A stretch of 64,000 nucleotides of DNA from Streptomyces sp. LUP30 (GCF_001746365.1 NZ_MJAJ01000048.1:1-64000); one strand, 5' to 3'. Shown: positions 1-8,574, counted from the stretch's first letter. Numbers and translations: made by a program. Notes: a model not told the origin generated them from the letters alone.

Positions 1-200
1 AGGGCCGTGATGATGCCCTTGATGCGCGGGTGGTCCGGGGCGACGCCGTAACGGATCAGGCCGAACGGGGCCGGCATGCGCTCGAAGAGGTCGACGGAGA
101 CACCCGGGTCGGCGGCCACGGCGGACTTGAGCAGCGCGTCGGCGGCGTAGATCCCGGCGGGGCCGGCTCCGACAATGGCTACCCGCAGGGGGCGGGGCAT
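1..200 (-). CDS. Ferredoxin--NADP(+) reductase, FprA type (N-terminal part)
   Basis: Only the first 66 or so residues are inside the window; the gene runs off the left edge. The start (MPRPLRVAIVGAGPAG) carries the GxGxxG dinucleotide-binding motif that holds FAD. The following stretch FERMPAPFGLIRYGVAPDHP is characteristic of the adrenodoxin-reductase-like FprA family. These enzymes pass electrons between NADPH and ferredoxins, for example for cytochromes P450. The ATG at 200 is preceded by AAGGGAACC, a fair ribosome-binding site. A possible iron-box-like palindrome lies 41-65 bases upstream. Family assignment is firm; the physiological partner cannot be told from this fragment. Confidence 0.85.
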   Translation of the reverse strand, partial: MPRPLRVAIVGAGPAGIYAADALLKSAVAADPGVSVDLFERMPAPFGLIRYGVAPDHPRIKGIITA

Positions 201-240
201 GATCAGGTTCCCTTCGAGTGGCGATGGATCGACTCGGGGG

Positions 241-265
241 AAGCCTAAACTGAGGCATGCCTAAC
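241..265 (-). promoter_or_regulatory. Candidate iron-box-like operator upstream of the FprA-type gene
   Basis: Read on the minus strand this contains TTAGGCATGCCTCA (perfect core AGGCATGCCT) followed by TTTAGGCT. TTAGG half-sites are the hallmark of DtxR/IdeR/DmdR iron boxes, whose consensus is a 19-bp TTAGG-N9-CCTAA arrangement. Here the spacing is shorter and only about 12 of 19 consensus bases match. TAGGCT could also be the -10 element. This is an inference from position and half-site sequence only. Confidence 0.3.
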
Positions 266-315
266 CCGGTACGCGGGTCCGGTCTATGGACTCATAACCA
301 TCACTTATGACCGGT

Positions 316-343
316 GCGGTCGACCGGCGCGACGGTCGACCGC
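316..343 (-). terminator. Hairpin terminator after the 346-3042 phosphatase gene
   Basis: GCGGTCGACC and GGTCGACCGC form a perfect 10-bp stem with an 8-base loop. It begins 2 bases beyond the stop codon at 346-348 on the minus strand. An AT-richer stretch follows instead of a clean T-run, which is usual in Streptomyces. Confidence 0.6.
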
Positions 344-345
344 CC

Positions 346-3042
346 TCACGGCAGGGGCTGTTCGGCCCAGATGACCTTGCCCTTGGGCGTGTAGCGGGTG
401 CCCCAGCGATCGGTGAGCTGCGCCACGAGGAACAGCCCGCGCCCGCCCTCGTCGGTCATGGCCGCGTACCGCAGATGCGGCGAGGTGCTGCTGCTGTCGG
501 AGACCTCGCAGATCAGGGTGCGGTCGCGCAGCAGCCGCACGCCCACGGGCGCGCTGCCGTAACGGATCGCGTTGGTCACCAGCTCGCTGAGGATCAGCTC
601 CGTCGTGAACGACAGTTCCTCCAGGTCCCAGCGCGCCAGCTGCCGGACCACCGCCGCCCGCACCTCGCCGACCGCCGCCGGATCCACCGGCACGTCCCAC
701 TCGGCGACCCGGTCGGCGCCCAGCGCCCGGGTGTGCGCGACGATCAGCGCGATGTCGTCGTTCGGACGGGCCGGCAGCAGGTCGCCCAGGACGCCCTGGC
801 AGATCTGCTCCGGCGAACCCCCGGCGCCTCGCTCCAAGGCGCCTCGCAACAGCTCCAGACCGGTGTCGATGTCTCGTTCCCGGTCCTCGACCAGCCCGTC
901 GGTGTACAGCACCAGCCGGCTGCCCTCGGCCAGTTCAGTCTCCACCGTCTCGAACGGCAGCCCGCCCAGCCCGAGCGGGAGCCCGGCGGGCACCTCGAGG
1001 TACTCGACCCGGCCGTCGGGGTGGACCAGCGCCGGCGGCGGATGGCCGGCGCGGGAGATCGTGCAGCGCCGGGAGACCGGGTCGTAGATGGCGTACAGGC
1101 AGGTCGCCCCGGACACCGGCGCGTTGGCGCTGTCGTCCGTCTCGTCCTGGTCGATGCGGGCCACCAACTCGTCGAGCAGTCCGAGGAGTTCCTCCGGGGC
1201 CAGGTCCAGGGCGGAGAAGTTGTGGACCGCGGTGCGCAGCCGGCCCATGGTCGCCGCCGCGTGCAGCCCGTGGCCCACCACGTCGCCCACCACCAGCGCG
1301 ACCCGGGCCCCTGACAGGGGCAGCACGTCGAACCAGTCGCCGCCCACGCCCGCCTGCGCCGGCAGGTACCGGTACGCGATGTCCAGGGCGTTCTGCTCCG
1401 GCAGGGTGCGCGGCAGCAGGCTGCGCTGCAACGTGACGGCCATCCCGTGCTCACGCGTGAAGCGGCGCGCGTTGTCGATGGAGATCGCGGCCCGCGCCAC
1501 GAGCTCCTCCGCGAGCACGACCTCGTCCGGGTCGAACGGGTCGGGCCGTTCCGAGCGCCAGAAGCTGACCACCCCCAGCGTCAGGGCGCCCGTCCGCACG
1601 GGCACGGTGATCAGCGAGTGGATGCCGAACTCCACGATCTGCTCGGTGCGTTCGAGGTCCTGGGCGCGCCAGCCCGGCGCATGGGTGAGACGGGCCTCCA
1701 GGACGGCACGGGCCTCGCGCAGGCTGCGGGCCTGCGGCGAGCTGTCCACGAACCGGATCCGCTCGCCCACCGCGTACAGCGGCACTCCCTTGCGGATCGC
1801 GCTCATCGCCGTGCGCCGCAGCGCGCCCCGCGCCTCCGGCTCCTCGCCGTCCAGCACGGCGTCGAAGAGGTCGACGGTGGCGAAGTCCGCGAACCTCGGC
1901 ACGGCCAGCTCCGTCAGCTCCTCGGCGGTACGGGCCACGTCCAGGCTCGTCCCGATGCCCACCCCGGCCGCGTACAGCATGTCGAGGCGCTCGCGCGCCG
2001 CCTCCGCCCGGCCCGACAGGGCGCGCAGTTCCGTGGAGTCGCGCAGGGTGGCGACGCTGCCCGCCGGCCCGCCCGCCAGATCGGTGGGCCGCTGGTTGAT
2101 CGCCAGCAGCCGGTCCCCGACCAGGTGCACCTCGTCGGTGACCATCCGTCCGGAGGCCAGCAGTTCGGCGGTGTCCCGGTCCAGCCCCAGGTCGAGAACC
2201 TGCCGGCGTTCGGCGTCCGGGGGCAGGTCGAGCAGGCGCTGCGCCTCGTCGTTGGCGAGCAGCAGGTCGCCCTCGCCGCCGACGATGATCACGCCTTCGC
2301 GCACGGCGTGCAGCACCGCGTCGTGGTGCTCGTACATGCGGGTCATCTCGCGCGGCCCGAGGCCATGGGTCTGGCGCAGCAGCCGTCGGCTGACCAGGGC
2401 CGTGCTCGCCAGGGCCAGGGCCAGGGCGACGGCGGCGCTGGCCAGCAGCAGGGGGAGCTGACGGTCGGCCGTGCCGCCGACGTGGGCCGTGGTGATGCCG
2501 GACGACACCAGTCCGACCACCTTCCCGTCGGCTGCCCGCACCGGCACCACGGCCTGGACGAGCCGGCCGATCGTCCCGTCGACCTCCTCGACCACGACTC
2601 CGCCGTCCAGCGCGGGCTGGATGGTCCCGACGAACTTCTTCCCGATGCGGTCCGGTTTGGGGTGGGTGTAGCGGATGCCGTCGGTGTTCATGACGACGAT
2701 GAAGTCCATGTCCGAGGCCTTGCGGGCCGCCTCGGCCCGGGGCTGCAGGATCGCCGTGGGATCCGGGCTGTTCAGCGCCGCGACCATGCCCGGCGAGTTG
2801 GCGAACGTCTGCGCGACGGCCACGGACCGGTTACGTGCCTCCTGGGTGGTGTCGTGCCGCACCTGGAGCAGCAGCGCCACCACGCCGGCCACCACCAGCA
2901 GCAGCACGATGACCACCTGCAGGACGAACACCTGCGCGGCGAGACTGCGCCCGCCGAGTGTGGACTCGGGCGTACGCCGGGCCCCCGGGTCCCGGGGACG
3001 ACGGGCCGGCCGGGCATCCGAGCGCCCCAGGAGTCGGACCAT
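346..3042 (-). CDS. Membrane sensor SpoIIE-family phosphatase with PAS, GAF and kinase-like ATPase domains
   Basis: This 898-residue protein is a multi-domain PP2C-type serine phosphatase of the kind that controls partner-switching anti-sigma networks. In order: a membrane helix near residues 38-60, an extracellular sensor domain with a CitA-like NTDGIRYTHP stretch, a second helix near 195-220, PAS (about 235-330), GAF (about 345-530), PP2C (about 560-745) and a C-terminal RsbW-like HATPase. All PP2C metal motifs are present: GGDWFD, GDVVGHG, YTDGL and NDD. The HATPase keeps its N box (ELVTNAIRYG) and G box (DEGGRG). It may therefore both phosphorylate and dephosphorylate anti-sigma antagonists. 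A paralogous phosphatase gene ends 67 bases upstream, and the two may be cotranscribed. Confidence 0.9.
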   Translation of the reverse strand: MVRLLGRSDARPARRPRDPGARRTPESTLGGRSLAAQVFVLQVVIVLLLVVAGVVALLLQVRHDTTQEARNRSVAVAQTFANSPGMVAALNSPDPTAILQPRAEAARKASDMDFIVVMNTDGIRYTHPKPDRIGKKFVGTIQPALDGGVVVEEVDGTIGRLVQAVVPVRAADGKVVGLVSSGITTAHVGGTADRQLPLLLASAAVALALALASTALVSRRLLRQTHGLGPREMTRMYEHHDAVLHAVREGVIIVGGEGDLLLANDEAQRLLDLPPDAERRQVLDLGLDRDTAELLASGRMVTDEVHLVGDRLLAINQRPTDLAGGPAGSVATLRDSTELRALSGRAEAARERLDMLYAAGVGIGTSLDVARTAEELTELAVPRFADFATVDLFDAVLDGEEPEARGALRRTAMSAIRKGVPLYAVGERIRFVDSSPQARSLREARAVLEARLTHAPGWRAQDLERTEQIVEFGIHSLITVPVRTGALTLGVVSFWRSERPDPFDPDEVVLAEELVARAAISIDNARRFTREHGMAVTLQRSLLPRTLPEQNALDIAYRYLPAQAGVGGDWFDVLPLSGARVALVVGDVVGHGLHAAATMGRLRTAVHNFSALDLAPEELLGLLDELVARIDQDETDDSANAPVSGATCLYAIYDPVSRRCTISRAGHPPPALVHPDGRVEYLEVPAGLPLGLGGLPFETVETELAEGSRLVLYTDGLVEDRERDIDTGLELLRGALERGAGGSPEQICQGVLGDLLPARPNDDIALIVAHTRALGADRVAEWDVPVDPAAVGEVRAAVVRQLARWDLEELSFTTELILSELVTNAIRYGSAPVGVRLLRDRTLICEVSDSSSTSPHLRYAAMTDEGGRGLFLVAQLTDRWGTRYTPKGKVIWAEQPLP

Positions 3043-3109
3043 GTGCCATGTCTACACTGCCCGGCCGGATGAGGCGAGAGGCGTCACACAGGGTCACAGG
3101 ACGCGCCCC

Positions 3110-5728
3110 TCATGCTCGCCCCGGGTGATCTTTTCGGCCGTCGCGCCGGGTGGCCAGGAGCAGGGCGATGTCGTCGGGCCGGTCCGCGGACTGCCGGGCC
3201 AGTGCGGTGAGCCGGTCGGCGACGGTCCCGAGGGGCCGACCGGGCGCGCCCTCGACGCCCGCGGCGAGAGCGTCGGCTCCGGGCGCCGAAGCCCGCGCGC
3301 GGCCCTCGGCCCGGCCGGGGGAACCCGTCCCCGGCCCGCCGGCCTCGGCCAGGGCCCTGCACAGCGTGGTGATGCCCTCGTCGATGTCGTGGCCGGGCCG
3401 CTCGACCAGCCCGTCCGTGTACAGGGCGAGGATCGCGCCCGGCTCCAGCCGGAGTTCGGTGACCGGGTAATGGGCTCGTGGGTCCACGCCGAGGACCACT
3501 CCGCCGGGCAGCTCCACCACCTCGGTTCGCCCGTCGGGGTGGCGCAGCAGCGGCGGCAGGTGCCCGGCGCGGGCGGCTCGGGCCAGGCCCGTGGCCGGAT
3601 CCAGCCGGACGTAGCAGCAGCTGGCGAACTGGCCCGGGTCGAGGTCGATGAGCAGATGGTTCGTGCCGCCCATGACCTCCTGCGGGGGCCGGTCGGACAG
3701 CGCGAACGCCCGCACCGCGCTGCGCAGCTGACCCATGGTGGCCGCCGCCTGCACCCCGTGCCCCTGCACGTCCCCGATGACCAGGGCGAGGCCGTCCCCG
3801 GCCTCCACGACGTCGTACCAGTCCCCGCCCACGTCCATGCCCTCGGTGCCCGGCAGGTAGCGGCCGGCGGTCTCCACACGCGGGTGCTGGGACAGCCGCC
3901 GGGGGAGCAGTGCCTGCTGGAGCCCGCGGGCGAGAGCGGCTTCCGTGTCGTAGCGCTGGGCCTTCTCCATCGCGTGGGCGATCAGTCCGGCGAGCGCGGT
4001 GAGCACCGTGCGTTCCTCGGAGCCGAAGCTCCGGGAGCGGTCGAAGCCGAGGATGCACGAACCGACCGGCCGGCCGGAGGCGATCAGCGGAAGGAAGGCC
4101 CGGGCGCCCTCCTCCGCGTCGAGCTCGATGCCGGGATAGGCGGCCGCCAGCTGCTGCATCGAGTCGAAGAAGAGGGGGCGGCCCGTGGTGAGCGTCTCCA
4201 CCCCCGGCAGCCGGGCCTCCAGGCCCACCCCTTCGAAGGGCGCGAGGAAGCCCTCGGGGAAGCCGGACTCCCACGCCAGGTACAGATGCCGCTCCTGGAG
4301 CAGGTAGATGGCCAGCATGCGGCTCCCGAACGCGGGCAGCAGCTCCTGCATCACCACCGCCGACACCTGCCGGGCGGTGACCGCCTCCGTCAGCGCGATG
4401 GCCAGCACGATGGGCCGGTAGAAGGGAGCGGTCGACGCGGCGGCGTCGGGCGCGTGAGCGTCGGTGTCCGCGGGCTCGGGAGCCGCGTCGTCCGGCACCC
4501 GGTTCGCCGGGACCGCTGTGCAGGTGACGAGGTCGGCTCCGGGGTACAGCGAGACACGCAGCCAGTCCCCCTCATAGAGAAGCTCGTCCGAGGGCCGGTC
4601 GGCGGTGGCCGGGCGCCGCACATGGAAGTGCGTCGGTTCGGGCGCCAGCAGGACGCCCCGCAGATGCTCCTCGTAGGTGGGCTGGTTCAGCCACGGCACG
4701 GATTCCCACAGCGACCGGCCGACCAGCAGATCGCGCGGCACGCCCAGGAGCCGGCCGGCCCGGGGATTGGCGTAGACGACGAACCCCATCCGGTCCAGGC
4801 AGAAGACGCCCTCCGGAAGCAGGTCGGCGGCCCCGTCGGCGAGGGCGCCGGGTCCGGGGTCGAGGAGGACACCGGCGACGGGAAACGGCCCGTCGGGGGC
4901 GTCGGCCGGGCTCTTCGCCCCCGACTCCTCCCAGAGCTCCAGCAGCCGCAGAGCGCCCTCGACGGTGCGCAGCCGGACCGGCAGCGGCGGCGGGCGTCCC
5001 CGGGCCGTCCGGTGGAACAGGCCGGGCAACCGCAGGGCGTCCGTCGCGTCGACGGCCCGGACCAGCGCGTCCAGCGTGCCGGTGAACTCGTCACCGGGCA
5101 GACCGAGCAGGCCGCGCGCGTGCTCGTCCACGGCGACGGCGCCGGTCGCCGGGTCCCAGGAGAACCGCCCGACGCGCCCGGGGGCAGGTCCCGCGACCGG
5201 CGGTCGCACGCACAGCGGCTCGTCGTCCCAGGTGACGGCCCGGCCGTCCGCTTCCAGCCGCAGGAGGGCCGCTCCCAGGCTGTCGGCCACGGCCGTCAGC
5301 CGCTCCCGGTCGGCCAGCACCTCCGCCGCGTCGGCGACGGCCCTGCCGAGGACGGTCAGCACCCCGAAGGAGCGGCCGTCCGCCGCGACGGGCACGTGCA
5401 GGGAACCGAACTGGAACGGCAGACCGGCGGCGAACTGCGGATAACGGCGCATCGCCTCCGCGGCGTTCGCCAGCACCACCGGGACGCCCGTACGGTGCAC
5501 CTCGGTCACCGGGAAGGGCCTGTCGACGTTCACCCGCCACCAGGGGCGGAACAGGGGCCCGGGGAGCCCCGTCAGGACGGCCAGCCGCAGCAGACCGGGC
5601 GTGCCGGAGCACAGGTACACGCCCCCGGCGCTGCCGTCCGCGGCCCGCAGCGCCTCCGCCACGGCCCCGGTGAGCAGCGCGGGCGGCGGTCCGGACGTCT
5701 TCCGCTCGTTCCCGGCGCTCCCAGTCAT
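3110..5728 (-). CDS. PAS/GAF SpoIIE-family protein phosphatase
   Basis: An 872-residue protein. The frame stays open to 5848, but the ATG at 5728 is preferred because GAGGTAGGG precedes it and the upstream residues look non-coding. It has no membrane helix. A divergent N-terminal GAF-like region is followed by a PAS domain (LLPEGVFCLDRMGFVVYANP), a GAF domain and a C-terminal PP2C domain with GGDWYD, GDVQGHG, YTDGLVE and PDD. It probably dephosphorylates a STAS-type anti-anti-sigma factor in the cytoplasm in response to a ligand sensed by GAF/PAS; substrate and ligand are unknown. Unlike its downstream neighbour it lacks the ATPase module. About 85 residues of low-complexity Gly/Ala/Arg sequence interrupt the PP2C domain between TDGLVE and PDD. 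Confidence 0.88.
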   Translation of the reverse strand: MTGSAGNERKTSGPPPALLTGAVAEALRAADGSAGGVYLCSGTPGLLRLAVLTGLPGPLFRPWWRVNVDRPFPVTEVHRTGVPVVLANAAEAMRRYPQFAAGLPFQFGSLHVPVAADGRSFGVLTVLGRAVADAAEVLADRERLTAVADSLGAALLRLEADGRAVTWDDEPLCVRPPVAGPAPGRVGRFSWDPATGAVAVDEHARGLLGLPGDEFTGTLDALVRAVDATDALRLPGLFHRTARGRPPPLPVRLRTVEGALRLLELWEESGAKSPADAPDGPFPVAGVLLDPGPGALADGAADLLPEGVFCLDRMGFVVYANPRAGRLLGVPRDLLVGRSLWESVPWLNQPTYEEHLRGVLLAPEPTHFHVRRPATADRPSDELLYEGDWLRVSLYPGADLVTCTAVPANRVPDDAAPEPADTDAHAPDAAASTAPFYRPIVLAIALTEAVTARQVSAVVMQELLPAFGSRMLAIYLLQERHLYLAWESGFPEGFLAPFEGVGLEARLPGVETLTTGRPLFFDSMQQLAAAYPGIELDAEEGARAFLPLIASGRPVGSCILGFDRSRSFGSEERTVLTALAGLIAHAMEKAQRYDTEAALARGLQQALLPRRLSQHPRVETAGRYLPGTEGMDVGGDWYDVVEAGDGLALVIGDVQGHGVQAAATMGQLRSAVRAFALSDRPPQEVMGGTNHLLIDLDPGQFASCCYVRLDPATGLARAARAGHLPPLLRHPDGRTEVVELPGGVVLGVDPRAHYPVTELRLEPGAILALYTDGLVERPGHDIDEGITTLCRALAEAGGPGTGSPGRAEGRARASAPGADALAAGVEGAPGRPLGTVADRLTALARQSADRPDDIALLLATRRDGRKDHPGRA

Positions 5729-5846
5729 CGGCCCTACCTCGTCCGTGCCGCGCGTGGGCGACACAGCAAGAATGCGCCACACCCGGCCGGATGTGCATCC
5801 CCGGATGGCCCGGGAGAACCGCTCCGGGCGGGGTATCCGCCCCGCC

Positions 5847-6695
5847 ATGGGTGAGATTCTGGTGGGCGCGTGCTCATGGACGGACCGGGCGCTGGTCTCC
5901 AGCGGCTGGTATCCCCCCGGCCGGCGCGACGCGGAGGGCCGGTTGCGTCACTACGCCGAACGCTTCCCGGTCGTCGAGGTCGACGCGACGTACTACGCGC
6001 TGCCCACGGAGCGTACGAGCCTGCTGTGGACACAGCGGACCCCGGAGGACTTCGTGTTCGACGTGAAGGCCTTCTCCCTGCTGACCGGGCACCCCACCCG
6101 GTCCGCGGTGCTGCCGCCCGGGCTGCCCGACGACGTGCGCGGTCCGAAGGCGCTGGACGAGGTGTGGCGCAGATTCACGGACGGCATCGAACCCTTGCGG
6201 GAGACGGGCCGGCTGGGCGCGGTCCTCTTCCAGTTCCCGCCGTGGTTCCGCCCCGGCGTGCGCGCCCGCGCGTTCCTGGCGCAGTGCGCCGAGCGCACCG
6301 CGGGCTGGCCGGTCTGTGTGGAGTTCCGGCATCCGCAGTGGTGGCAGGGCGCCGACCAGTGCCGGATCACCGCCGACCTGTTGCGGTCCCACGGGTTCGC
6401 CGCCGTCGCCGTCGACATGGAGCAGTCCCTGGCGTCGGCGATACCGCCCGTCACGCCCGTCACCTGCGGGCGGCTGGCCGTCGTCCGGCTGCACGGACGC
6501 AGCAAGGCCTGGGGCAGCGGCAGCAAGGAGGACCGGTTCCGGCACGAGTACGCCGACGCCGAACTGGCCGAATGGACACCGAGGGTGCGAGAGCTCGCCC
6601 GGCGGACCGAGCAGGTGCATGTGCTGTTCAACAACTGCTGCGGGGACGCCGCCGTACGCGCCGCCACGAGGATGCGCGAGCTGCTCGACGACTGA
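5847..6695 (+). CDS. DUF72 (YecE-like) TIM-barrel protein
   Basis: The 282-residue product starts MGEILVGACSWTD and continues with RHYAERFPVVEVDATYYALP, both diagnostic of DUF72. VCVEFRHPQWW and the C-terminal VHVLFNNCCGDAAVRAA are also typical. The family folds as a TIM barrel; its enzymatic activity is not established. The ATG at 5847 matches the usual family N-terminus and length. In-frame starts further upstream (such as 5805) lack better ribosome-binding sites and would add unconserved residues. It is divergent from the phosphatase gene (118 bases apart) and convergent with the lipoprotein gene 18 bases away. Confidence 0.88.
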   Translation: MGEILVGACSWTDRALVSSGWYPPGRRDAEGRLRHYAERFPVVEVDATYYALPTERTSLLWTQRTPEDFVFDVKAFSLLTGHPTRSAVLPPGLPDDVRGPKALDEVWRRFTDGIEPLRETGRLGAVLFQFPPWFRPGVRARAFLAQCAERTAGWPVCVEFRHPQWWQGADQCRITADLLRSHGFAAVAVDMEQSLASAIPPVTPVTCGRLAVVRLHGRSKAWGSGSKEDRFRHEYADAELAEWTPRVRELARRTEQVHVLFNNCCGDAAVRAATRMRELLDD

Positions 6696-6716
6696 CCGGG
6701 CGGGCGGCGCCCGTCA
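6693..6716. terminator. Bidirectional hairpin spanning both stop codons
   Basis: TGAC-(C)-GGGCG pairs with CGCCCGTCA to give a 9-bp stem with one bulged base and a 5-base loop. The stem contains the TGA of the DUF72 gene and the reverse-strand TGA of the lipoprotein gene. It is the only sequence between these convergent genes. Confidence 0.5.
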
Positions 6717-7418
6717 GCCGGCGCTGACGTGCAGGGTGCTCTTGGCGAGCTCGTACGCCGGGAGCATCGCCTCGTGCTCCTGGGTGTCCATCCCGCCGAG
6801 GTGCAGCACCACGGGACCCTTGGGGGTGCTGACGGCGAGCGCGTGCTCCGTCTTGCTCTCCTTCAGGAGCTCGCTCGTGGTGACGTACTCGACCTCGGCG
6901 CCCGTGACGTCGCCCGACGTGAACGTGCGGTACACGGCCTTGCTCGCCCCCTTCTCGGCGGTGACGAAGCCCTTCAGCACGGTGCGCGCGTCGGCGTCGC
7001 CCGGCTCGCCGGTCCACACGCGCAGGAACCCGATCTTCCCCGCGGGCTTGGCGTCGATCTCGCACGCCATGGTGACGGGCCCCTGGCGCAGCAGCGCGTC
7101 GGCGAGATCGGCCAGGTCGCCGGTGGCGGCGGACGCCTCCTCGGCGTCGACCGCCTTGGCCTTCCAGAACTCCGCGACGTCGAAGACGACCGGAAGCTCG
7201 CAGGCGGACCCGGAGGCCCCTACGGACCCTCCGCGCGCGGCCACCTTCGCGTTCGTCCCGGTCGATGTCCCGGCAGAGGCCCCGGCCCTGCCCGACGCGC
7301 TGTCCGTGTCGTCCTCCGCGGCCGCGCATCCCGTCAGCAGCCCCGTCAACACGGCTGCCAGCGTCAGTCCTTGCCGCACGTTCCGCACGTTCCGTACATT
7401 CCCCACCCCACGGCGCAC
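6714..7418 (-). CDS. Secreted lipoprotein of unknown function
   Basis: A 234-residue predicted lipoprotein. The GTG at 7418 is chosen because AGAGGAG lies 8-9 bases upstream; the frame remains open to 7643 but those residues look non-coding. The signal peptide (VRQGLTLAAVLTGLLTGC) ends in a lipobox LLTG|C with Cys31 as the lipidation site. A low-complexity Ser/Gly/Thr linker follows. The mature domain (CELPVVFDVAEFW...VEYVTTSELLKESKTEHALAVSTPKGPVVLHLGG) resembles uncharacterised Streptomyces lipoproteins and I cannot assign a function. The N-terminus contains the tripled residues NVRNVRNVR, encoded by three near-identical 9-base units. It is divergent from rpmG. Confidence 0.8.
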   Translation of the reverse strand: MRRGVGNVRNVRNVRQGLTLAAVLTGLLTGCAAAEDDTDSASGRAGASAGTSTGTNAKVAARGGSVGASGSACELPVVFDVAEFWKAKAVDAEEASAATGDLADLADALLRQGPVTMACEIDAKPAGKIGFLRVWTGEPGDADARTVLKGFVTAEKGASKAVYRTFTSGDVTGAEVEYVTTSELLKESKTEHALAVSTPKGPVVLHLGGMDTQEHEAMLPAYELAKSTLHVSAG

Positions 7419-7571
7419 CGCTGAGTCTCCTCTCGCCGCCGGTGCGATACCGGCGGAGCACTGTAACCGAGAGGGGCATGGCCCGCGCCACCGAGATTTC
7501 CCGCCCGGCCCACGGCCCGGGAACCAGGGAATGCGCCGGACGTCCCCCGTGTTGAACCGCCTGACTGGCAT

Positions 7572-7589
7572 GCACCGCTCAATCGGTGC
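7572..7589. promoter_or_regulatory. Inverted repeat upstream of rpmG
   Basis: GCACCG and CGGTGC flank a 6-base centre, 9 bases before the rpmG ribosome-binding site (AAAGGAG, 7599-7605). It could be an operator or an mRNA hairpin in the leader. No regulator is recognisable and it does not resemble an AT-rich Zur box. Confidence 0.3.
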
Positions 7590-7611
7590 GAGTCGGTGAA
7601 AGGAGATTCCC

Positions 7612-7776
7612 ATGGCCCGCAGCACAGCGCGCCCCGTCGTCACCCTGAGGTCGACCGCCGGAACCGGCGTCGCCTATGTGACACGGAAGAACCGTCGCAA
7701 CGACGCCGACCGACTGGTCCTGCGCAAGTACGACCCCGTCGCCGGCCGGCACGTCTCCTTCCGCGAGGAGAGGTAG
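7612..7776 (+). CDS. rpmG: 50S ribosomal protein L33, cysteine-free (zinc-independent) form
   Basis: A 54-residue protein, MARSTARPVVTLRSTAGTGV..., with the L33 signature AYVTRKNRRND and LVLRKYDP. The CxxC pairs of the zinc-binding form are absent. This marks it as a C-minus paralogue; in many bacteria such forms replace the zinc form when zinc is short and are controlled by Zur. The start is set by AAAGGAG six bases upstream. It stands alone, followed by a strong terminator at 7800-7836. No convincing Zur site is visible upstream. Confidence 0.93.
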   Translation: MARSTARPVVTLRSTAGTGVAYVTRKNRRNDADRLVLRKYDPVAGRHVSFREER

Positions 7777-7799
7777 GCCCTGACGGCCCGACCTGGGCA

Positions 7800-7836
7800 G
7801 GGCGGCCGGGGTTCCGGGACGGGACCCCGGCCGCCC
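7800..7836 (+). terminator. Strong hairpin terminator after rpmG
   Basis: GGGCGGCCGGGGT pairs perfectly with ACCCCGGCCGCCC (13 bp) around an 11-base loop. It lies 23 bases after the rpmG stop and ends 59 bases before the next start. Confidence 0.75.
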
Positions 7837-7895
7837 GCTGACGCGGACGAGTGATGTGCCGTCATATTCGCGTCCGACAGGGAACCCATAGCGGC

Positions 7896-8432
7896 ATGAG
7901 CAAGACCGCGCTGATCGTCATCGACATGATCAACACCTACGACCATCCCGACGCCGACCTGCTCCTGCCGTCGGCCCGCAGGGTGGTCCCGGTTGCCGCC
8001 GGTCTCCTCGACCGGGCCCGCCGCGCCGACGTTCCCGTCGTCTACGTCAACGACAACTTCGGCCAGTGGCGCTCGCACCACGGCGAACTCCTCGACACGG
8101 CCCTGGCGGGCCCGCACGCCGACCTCGTCGACCCGCTGCGCCCCGACGAGGCATCGCTGTTCGTCGTCAAGGCACGCCATTCGGTCTTCTTCGAGACCCC
8201 GCTGTCCTACCTGCTCGACCAGGAGGGCGTCGGCCACCTCGTCCTGTGCGGGCAGGTCACCGAGCAGTGCGTCCTGTACTCGGCCCTCGACGCCCACATC
8301 CGGCACTTCGAGGTGACCGTCCCCCGTGACGCCGTCGCCCATATCCACCCCGATCTCGCGGACGCCGCCCTGGAGATGATGGAACGCAACATGGGCGCCC
8401 GGGTGTGCGACAGCGCGGAGCTGTGGCCGTGA
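7896..8432 (+). CDS. Isochorismatase-family cysteine hydrolase
   Basis: The 178-residue product MSKTALIVIDMINTYDHPDA has the isochorismatase/nicotinamidase fold. The expected catalytic triad is present: Asp10 (VIDM), Lys92 (FVVKARHS) and Cys125 (VTEQCV). The family includes nicotinamidases, isochorismatases and N-carbamoyl amidohydrolases, and the substrate cannot be told here. The ATG at 7896 fits the family N-terminus; an in-frame ATG at 7851 would add 15 unconserved residues. The ribosome-binding site (AGGGAA) is rather far away, at about 12 bases. Monocistronic, followed by a tandem repeat region. Confidence 0.88.
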   Translation: MSKTALIVIDMINTYDHPDADLLLPSARRVVPVAAGLLDRARRADVPVVYVNDNFGQWRSHHGELLDTALAGPHADLVDPLRPDEASLFVVKARHSVFFETPLSYLLDQEGVGHLVLCGQVTEQCVLYSALDAHIRHFEVTVPRDAVAHIHPDLADAALEMMERNMGARVCDSAELWP

Positions 8433-8443
8433 ACGCCCGCGCA

Positions 8444-8574
8444 CCGCACCGGCTCTGACGGACACCCACGCCGCACAGGCTCCGACGGACCCACGCCGCA
8501 CCGGCTCTGACGGACACCCGCGCCGCACGGGCTCCGACGGACCGGCGCCGCACCGGCTCCGACGGACACCCGCA
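8444..8574. repeat. Tandem repeat, five units alternating 27 and 25 bp
   Basis: Five head-to-tail units begin CCGCAC(C/A/G)GGCTC(T/C)GACGGAC. They occupy 8444-8470, 8471-8495, 8496-8522, 8523-8547 and 8548-8574. Lengths alternate 27, 25, 27, 25, 27, so the true period is a 52-bp double unit repeated two and a half times. It is non-coding, between the isochorismatase and phosphoesterase genes. Confidence 0.85.

Noticed and set aside
3047..3062. 16 identical bases CATGTCTACACTGCCC at 3047-3062 and 53284-53299
   Set aside because: About one such match is expected by chance in a 64-kb window, and the genes concerned are unrelated in orientation and function.
7591..7615. Zur box before rpmG
   Set aside because: TGAAAGGAGATTCCC matches only about 9 of 15 bases, and that match arises from the ribosome-binding site itself.
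8444..8574. CRISPR array
   Set aside because: The units are contiguous tandem repeats with no unique spacers, and no cas genes are present.
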